A stretch of DNA of 8,099 nt from Clostridia bacterium (GTDB taxonomy: Bacteria > Bacillota_A > Clostridia > Oscillospirales > CAG-272), in the NCBI GenBank assembly GCA_017467225.1, contig JAFTSR010000139.1:1-8099 (forward strand). Direction: 5' to 3'. The first letter of the stretch is position 1, and every line of letters starts with the position of its first letter. Shown here piece after piece: positions 4,577 through 8,099 of this stretch. Under the pieces are notes generated by a model that worked only from the letters and a program-made list of their open reading frames with translations, was not told where the DNA came from and did not search any database. The translations under genes and the position numbers were made by a program.

Positions 4577-4775
4577 CTCCTGCCCGGTTCGCGGACTTAT
4601 GCCGCATATGCCCCTACTACGTTATGATAAAGGGAGCCTAATCTCCGCCGGCTGATCGCAGACCTCCCCGGCTTGCCGGGACGTTGGGAGCAATGACGTC
4701 GGCGGGCGGCACCCACCTGCACGATTGGTAGAGCAGGTCATTCTTGCGGCTTACGGCCGGGCGGGGGTCCTTTTG
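4577..4775 (+). ncRNA. ssrS: 6S RNA
   Basis: No ORF fits here, but the stretch folds into one long interrupted rod of about 190 nt. The closing stem is CCTGCCCGG (4579-4587) with CCGGGCGGG (4757-4765), then GCCGCA (4601-4606) with TGCGGC (4745-4750). A large central bubble follows. The upper stem is CCGCCG (4645-4650) with CGGCGG (4700-4705), and the apical hairpin is CCCGG (4667-4671) with CCGGG (4676-4680). The 3' side of the bubble carries its own hairpin, ACCTGC (4715-4720) with GCAGGT (4733-4738), a feature known in Firmicute 6S RNA. Together with GGGCGGCACCCACCTGC and the T-rich end after 4770, this indicates 6S RNA, which mimics an open promoter and binds housekeeping RNA polymerase. 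No separate promoter is obvious, so it may be processed from the DUF1292 transcript. Ends are approximate. Confidence 0.75.
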
Positions 4776-4785
4776 TTTGCTATCC

Positions 4786-4817
4786 GAATCCCCCGGCTTT
4801 CCGGGGGATTCATTTTA
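4786..4817 (+). terminator. rho-independent terminator
   Basis: GAATCCCCCGG (4786-4796) pairs perfectly with CCGGGGGATTC (4801-4811) around CTTT and is followed by ATTTTAT. It would end transcripts leaving the 6S RNA region. Confidence 0.8.
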
Positions 4818-4821
4818 TGAG

Positions 4822-4868
4822 ACCGGCACGCATATACTGTACCATTCTTAATATAGAGAGGTGCCGGT
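4822..4868 (+). promoter_or_regulatory. inverted repeat around the start region of the DUF4830 gene
   Basis: ACCGGCAC (4822-4829) is the exact complement of GTGCCGGT (4861-4868), only 3 nt before ATG 4872. A TATACT box (4833-4838) lies between them without a good -35. If transcribed from upstream, the hairpin would bury the GAGAGG ribosome site (4856-4861). Confidence 0.35.
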
Positions 4869-4871
4869 ATC

Positions 4872-5333
4872 ATGTTTGTCTGTTCTGTCAAAACCTCGCG
4901 CAAAACGCTGGCCGTGGGGCTGGCGTGCCTCATCGTCTTTCTGGTGCTCACCGCTGTGGTGATCTGGTGGCCGGACTCGGCTGATACGGTGGAAACGGTG
5001 GCCGCCGCCACACAGGAGGAACAGCTCGCGTTTTTGCGCTCGATCGGATGCGAAGCCGCCGCCCAACCCATGACGGTGGAGGAGATCCTCATCCCGGATG
5101 AACCGGATGAGACCTTTAACGCCTACAACGAATTGCAAAAGCAAGCCGGCTTTGATCTGGCCGATTACCACGGCAAGCGCATCAAACGATGGACGTATAT
5201 GGCCACCTGCAACGACACTCCCACCGTGGCGAATTTATACGTGTATCGCAACGTGCTGGTCGGTGGCGATCTGACCGACCCCACCACCGGCGAACAACGC
5301 GCGCTCATCGCGCACACCACACAGGAGGAATGA
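4872..5333 (+). CDS. DUF4830-domain membrane-anchored protein
   Basis: A 153-aa protein with a short positive N-terminus (residues 1-11), one hydrophobic segment (about 12-33, ending IVFLVLTAVVIWW) and an outside domain. The domain shows EEQLAFLRSIGCEAAAQP, then VEEILIPDEPDETFNAYNELQKQAGFDLADYHGKRIKRWTY (positions about 69-109) and a final NLYVYRNVLVGGDL. This pattern is known as DUF4830, found in Clostridia, usually as a membrane- or lipid-anchored extracytoplasmic protein of unknown role. GAGAGG stands about 10 nt before the ATG. Its TGA lies 2 nt before the start of the pseudouridine synthase gene, and the next gene's AGGAGG lies inside its last codons, so the two form an operon with probable coupling. 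Confidence 0.85.
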   Translation: MFVCSVKTSRKTLAVGLACLIVFLVLTAVVIWWPDSADTVETVAAATQEEQLAFLRSIGCEAAAQPMTVEEILIPDEPDETFNAYNELQKQAGFDLADYHGKRIKRWTYMATCNDTPTVANLYVYRNVLVGGDLTDPTTGEQRALIAHTTQEE

Positions 5334-5335
5334 CC

Positions 5336-6055
5336 ATGTCAAAACCGCAGCGTCTGGACCGGCTGATCGCCGGGCAATGTCTGCTCACGCGCAGTGAGGC
5401 GGTCAAGGCGATCCGTCGCGGACGGGTGACGGTGGACGGCAAGGCATGCCGCGTGCCGGAAACCAAGTGCGACCCGGATACCGCCGTGCTGGCGCTGGAC
5501 GGCGAGACGATCGGCTACCGTGAGCATTTGTACATCATGCTGAATAAACCGGCCGGATTGCTGTGCGTTTCCCGCGATCCCAACGCCCCCACCGTGATGG
5601 ACCTCGTACCGGCGGAATGGCGGCGACGCGAGCTGTTTCCGGCCGGACGCCTGGATAAGGATACCCACGGGCTGGTCATCCTTACCGACGACGGCGACTT
5701 CGCCCACCGCATGCTGTCGCCCAAACAGACGATCTACAAGCACTACCATGCCATTCTGGACGCCCCTGTCGACCCGGCTGTTTCGGCGGCTTTTGCCGAG
5801 GGGACAAGCCTCCCCGACGGCACCGCCTGTCTGCCTGCCTCGCTGACCGTGCTGGAAGACGGCGAACAGCCGCTGGTGGATATTGCGGTATGCGAGGGCA
5901 AGTATCATCAGGTCAAGCGGATGTGCGGCACGCACGGGCTGGGTGTCAACTGGCTGAAGCGCGTTTCCATCGGTGGGCTGACGCTGGACGAATCGCTGGC
6001 CGAAGGCGAAATGCGGCTGCTGACCGAGGCCGAAAAAGAGAGCATTTTTAGCTAA
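5336..6055 (+). CDS. rsuA: 16S rRNA pseudouridine synthase, RsuA/RluB family
   Basis: A 239-aa protein that isomerises uridine to pseudouridine in rRNA. An S4 RNA-binding domain covers about residues 4-50 (QRLDRLIA...SEAVKAIRRGRVTVDG). The catalytic domain begins with YIMLNKPAGLLCV (66-78) and holds FPAGRLDKDTHGLVILT (101-117) with the catalytic Asp at 107. YKHYHAIL follows, then the RsuA-subfamily signature CEGKYHQVKRM (186-196). RsuA modifies U516 of 16S rRNA, while RluB/E/F relatives act on 23S. The length fits RsuA, so this is the likelier assignment. ATG 5336 is chosen because AGGAGG (5323-5328) lies 7 nt upstream; the frame continues open to 5189 but without such a site. It is co-transcribed with the DUF4830 gene. 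No convincing terminator follows, only a short GCATTTT/AAAATGC stem at 6042-6060. Confidence 0.93.
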   Translation: MSKPQRLDRLIAGQCLLTRSEAVKAIRRGRVTVDGKACRVPETKCDPDTAVLALDGETIGYREHLYIMLNKPAGLLCVSRDPNAPTVMDLVPAEWRRRELFPAGRLDKDTHGLVILTDDGDFAHRMLSPKQTIYKHYHAILDAPVDPAVSAAFAEGTSLPDGTACLPASLTVLEDGEQPLVDIAVCEGKYHQVKRMCGTHGLGVNWLKRVSIGGLTLDESLAEGEMRLLTEAEKESIFS

Positions 6056-6157
6056 AATGCGGCAATTCGCACGTATTCTTTGTGAGCATTATGAAAACTT
6101 CCCAAATCCACCGCCTAAAGTTTGGTGAATAAAGGTATAGTTTTTCTCGGCAGAATT

Positions 6158-6208
6158 TGTTATAGTATTAGTAACAATCCAATATGAGCATTTGCGCGAA
6201 AGTCGCGT
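6158..6208 (+). promoter_or_regulatory. extended -10 promoter and leader hairpin of the ATPase gene
   Basis: TGTTATAGT (6158-6166) is an extended -10 box; the -35 region (TAGTTT, 6138-6143) is poor. The leader then carries GCGCGA (6194-6199) paired with TCGCGT (6203-6208) over a 3-nt loop, and an AGGAGG (6221-6226) 10 nt before the ATG. Confidence 0.55.
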
Positions 6209-6236
6209 GCTTTAATTTTTAGGAGGTCAATGTAAT

Positions 6237-7361
6237 ATGGCAAGCTTGTCTCTGAAAGGTATTTACAAAAAATACCCGGGCGGTGTAACCGCTGTTTCCG
6301 ATTTCAATCTGGAAATCAAAGACAAAGAATTCATCATTCTGGTCGGTCCGTCCGGTTGCGGTAAGTCGACCACCCTGCGCATGATCGCCGGTCTGGAAGA
6401 AATCTCCGAGGGCGAACTGTACATCGGCGACCGTCTGGTCAACGATGTGGCCCCGAAGGATCGCGACATCGCGATGGTGTTCCAGAACTACGCTCTGTAT
6501 CCGCACATGACCGTGTATGAGAACATGGCGTTCGGTCTGAAGCTGCGCAAGACTCCGAAGGCGGAGATCAAGCGTCGCGTCGAAGAGGCTGCTCGCATCC
6601 TCGACATCGCTCACCTGCTCGACCGTAAGCCGAAGGCTCTGTCCGGTGGTCAGCGTCAGCGTGTTGCGCTGGGCCGTGCTATCGTCCGTGAGCCGAAGGT
6701 CTTCCTGCTCGACGAGCCGCTGTCCAACCTGGATGCTAAGCTGCGTGCGCAGATGCGTACCGAGCTGTCCAAGCTGCACCTGAAGCTCGGCACCACCTTC
6801 ATTTACGTTACCCACGACCAGACCGAAGCTATGACCATGGGCGATCGCATCGTGGTTATGAAGGACGGTCTGATCCAGCAGGTCGATACTCCGCAGGCGC
6901 TGTACGATACCCCGTGCAACACCTTCGTGGCCGGCTTCATCGGCAGCCCGCAGATGAACTTTGTGGAAGCCACCCTCGTCAAGAACGGCGACGGCTTTGC
7001 CGTGTCCTTCGGTGATGAGTATCATCAGAACATCGTCCCGCTGCCGGCTGCCAAGAACAACAAGGGCCAGCTGGAAGCTTACGTCGACCAGAAGGTGCTC
7101 ATGGGTATCCGTCCGGAAGACGTGCACGACGAGCCGCGTTACCTCGAGCAGTATAAGGACAGCCACATCAAGGCGATGACCGAAGTCACCGAGTTGATGG
7201 GTGCGGAGACCTACCTGTACCTCGATATCCTGGGCAACAACCTCACCGCTCGCGTGGAGCCGACCTCCACCGCGAAGCCGGGCGACGAGATCGAGATCGT
7301 GCTGGATGCCGACAAGATCCACCTGTTCGATATCGATACCGAGCTGACCATCTGCAACTAA
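6237..7361 (+). CDS. ugpC: sugar ABC importer ATP-binding protein, MsmX/UgpC type
   Basis: A 374-aa nucleotide-binding subunit that powers uptake of oligosaccharides or related solutes at the inner face of the membrane. Motifs are Walker A GPSGCGKST (37-45), Q-loop Q83, signature LSGGQ (135-139), Walker B VFLLDE (155-160), D-loop SNLD (163-166) and switch His193. From about residue 235 it has the C-terminal TOBE/OB-fold half typical of the CUT1 group (MsmK, MsmX, UgpC, MalK), with GIRPEDVHDE. No permease or binding-protein gene is adjacent, and it has its own promoter and terminator. This fits the known habit of MsmX-like ATPases of serving several importers from a separate locus. The gene uses CGT, GGT and CTG codons heavily compared with its neighbours, as highly expressed genes do. 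The exact substrate cannot be read from the sequence. Confidence 0.95.
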   Translation: MASLSLKGIYKKYPGGVTAVSDFNLEIKDKEFIILVGPSGCGKSTTLRMIAGLEEISEGELYIGDRLVNDVAPKDRDIAMVFQNYALYPHMTVYENMAFGLKLRKTPKAEIKRRVEEAARILDIAHLLDRKPKALSGGQRQRVALGRAIVREPKVFLLDEPLSNLDAKLRAQMRTELSKLHLKLGTTFIYVTHDQTEAMTMGDRIVVMKDGLIQQVDTPQALYDTPCNTFVAGFIGSPQMNFVEATLVKNGDGFAVSFGDEYHQNIVPLPAAKNNKGQLEAYVDQKVLMGIRPEDVHDEPRYLEQYKDSHIKAMTEVTELMGAETYLYLDILGNNLTARVEPTSTAKPGDEIEIVLDADKIHLFDIDTELTICN

Positions 7362-7371
7362 TTACTAACGC

Positions 7372-7408
7372 AAAACCGCTCACCCCCCGGGTGAGCGGTT
7401 TTTGTTTT
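7372..7408 (+). terminator. strong rho-independent terminator of the ATPase gene
   Basis: Fourteen perfect pairs form between 7372-7385 (AAAACCGCTCACCC) and 7389-7402 around a CCC loop, followed by TGTTTT. It begins 10 nt after the stop codon. The symmetric A and T ends allow action on both strands. Confidence 0.95.
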
Positions 7409-7420
7409 GCAGCAGACTTT

Positions 7421-7513
7421 CCTGCTTCGGAATGACAATCGTAGGGGCGGCCATCTGCCGCCCCTACGTGGAGAACGGATCGCTACAGCGGTTTCACATC
7501 CTCGCAATGACGG
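7421..7513. repeat. composite intergenic repeat, copy C
   Basis: It begins with an AATGAC end (7431-7436). Next is a 10-bp hairpin, GTAGGGGCGG (7441-7450) with CCGCCCCTAC (7458-7467), then 7476-7513, a diverged inverted copy of 3830-3867 of the same 38-base length ending CCTCGCAATGACGG. GAACGGATCGC (7474-7484) also occurs in copy A at 1817-1827. It fills the gap between the ATPase terminator and the glyS promoter. Confidence 0.7.
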
Positions 7514-7535
7514 AAGGATGAACATCCCACGCCCC

Positions 7536-7564
7536 TTGACTTCCCCTGATAGGAGTGGTATAAT
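7536..7564 (+). promoter_or_regulatory. sigma-A promoter of glyS
   Basis: TTGACT (7536-7541) and TATAAT (7559-7564) have a 17-nt spacer. The start would be near 7571, leaving a leader of about 70 nt. This is too short for a T-box, and no T-box GGTGG motif is present. Confidence 0.85.
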
Positions 7565-7579
7565 AGCATGGTATTTTGG

Positions 7580-7619
7580 GTGAGCTCCACTTTTTTCTGC
7601 CAAGAAAGCGAGGGCTCAC
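7580..7619 (+). promoter_or_regulatory. leader hairpin of glyS
   Basis: GTGAGC (7580-7585) pairs with GCTCAC (7614-7619), with an inner TTTCT/AGAAA stem around GCCA. It ends just before AGGAGG (7624-7629). It could modulate translation or stabilise the mRNA. The segment to 7636 ends GGAATGAC, like the family of dispersed repeats. Confidence 0.4.
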
Positions 7620-7639
7620 GCCGAGGAGGAATGACAGAA

Positions 7640-8099
7640 ATGAAAAACAACGAAAAAACCATGGAAAAGATCGTCGCTCTGTGCAAAGGCCGCGGCTTTG
7701 TATACCCGGGCTCGGAGATCTACGGCGGTCTGGCCAACACGTGGGACTACGGTCCGCTTGGTGTGGAGTTGAAAAACACCGTCAAGCGCGCGTGGTGGAA
7801 GAAATTTGTGCAGGAAAACCCGTACAACGTCGGTCTGGACGCGGCGATCCTCATGAACCCGCAAACGTGGGTGGCATCCGGTCACCTCGGCGGTTTCTCC
7901 GATCCGCTGATGGACTGCAAGGAATGCAAAGAACGCTTCCGTGCCGACAAGCTCATTGAGGATTGGGCGGCCGAAAACGGCGTGGAGCTGGAGAAGCCGA
8001 TCGACGCATTCACCCAAGAGGAAATGAAGGCGATTGTGGAGGATAACAACATCCCCTGCCCCACCTGCGGCAAGCACAACTTCACCGATATTCGTCAGT
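7640..8099 (+). CDS. glyS: glycyl-tRNA synthetase, single-chain class II type, 3' end beyond window
   Basis: Charges tRNA-Gly with glycine using ATP. The visible 153 codons start [20 protein letters not shown] and carry the family's N-terminal block: [35 protein letters not shown], then [36 protein letters not shown] and a later CPTCGKHNF. These cysteine pairs fit the zinc-binding insertion of the alpha-dimer enzyme known in many Firmicutes, archaea and eukaryotes, distinct from the split GlyQ/GlyS form of E. coli. ATG 7640 is preferred over ATG 7631, because AGGAGG (7624-7629) is only 1 nt from the latter and 10 nt from the former; ATG 7661 is also possible. A dedicated promoter lies at 7536-7564. 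The sequence shows no defect up to the window edge. Confidence 0.95.
   Translation, partial: MKNNEKTMEKIVALCKGRGFVYPGSEIYGGLANTWDYGPLGVELKNTVKRAWWKKFVQENPYNVGLDAAILMNPQTWVASGHLGGFSDPLMDCKECKERFRADKLIEDWAAENGVELEKPIDAFTQEEMKAIVEDNNIPCPTCGKHNFTDIRQ

Noticed and set aside
5339..5935. Minus-strand open frame of 198 codons
   Set aside because: It is antisense to the RsuA-type synthase and shows no recognisable motif or ribosome site.
6219..7322. Long open frame of 367 codons on the minus strand
   Set aside because: It is antisense to the ABC ATPase gene, whose motifs are complete; the frame is a by-product of that gene's codon bias.
7565..7639. T-box riboswitch in front of glyS
   Set aside because: The leader is only about 70 nt and lacks the GGTGG T-box sequence and an antiterminator.

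Overview
The window looks like chromosome of an uncultured gut-type Clostridia (Oscillospiraceae/Ruminococcaceae-like), moderately GC-rich in its core genes. This rests on a single-chain class II glycyl-tRNA synthetase, tandem DUF1292 proteins, a DUF4830 protein, an MsmX/UgpC-type ATPase, near-consensus sigma-A promoters with 17-nt spacers, and short intergenic repeats of the GTCATTC.../GTCATTGCGAGG... type. The assignment is inference; no rRNA or species marker is present.

Layout. (1) Bases 1-630 hold two small Xre/Cro-type regulators on the minus strand, the first cut by the window edge, the second closed by a strong hairpin terminator. (2) Bases 640-2998 hold an accessory restriction-modification-like unit: divergent promoters with overlapping -35 boxes, a perfect 19-bp inverted repeat on the forward -10 box, an EcoRI-family adenine methyltransferase whose frame breaks at an A AAA AAG run, then a DUF262 protein with a C-terminal HNH nuclease. 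(3) Bases 2999-3960 have no conventional gene. The minus strand carries a perfect sigma-A promoter and an apparent transcript of about 640 nt built from two related units about 222 bp apart. Each unit has three Shine-Dalgarno sites, one opening a conserved 15-codon ORF and the others opening ORFs of two to four codons. A plus-strand promoter and a composite repeat follow. (4) Bases 3964-4571 hold two tandem DUF1292 genes. (5) Bases 4577-4775 fold as a rod typical of 6S RNA, followed by a hairpin terminator. (6) Bases 4872-6055 hold a DUF4830 membrane-anchored protein and an RsuA-type pseudouridine synthase, apparently co-transcribed. (7) Bases 6237-7361 hold a stand-alone sugar-importer ATPase with its own promoter and terminator. 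(8) After a composite repeat and a strong promoter, the 5' part of the glycyl-tRNA synthetase gene runs off the right edge.

How the parts work together. The methyltransferase and the DUF262-HNH protein probably form one module in which methylation marks self DNA and the HNH protein cuts unmarked DNA; the adjacent divergent Xre protein is the obvious candidate regulator. The right half is ordinary core metabolism: translation (glyS, rsuA), sugar uptake (msmX-like) and global control of RNA polymerase (6S RNA). The least explained stretch is the minus-strand RNA at about 3006-3642.
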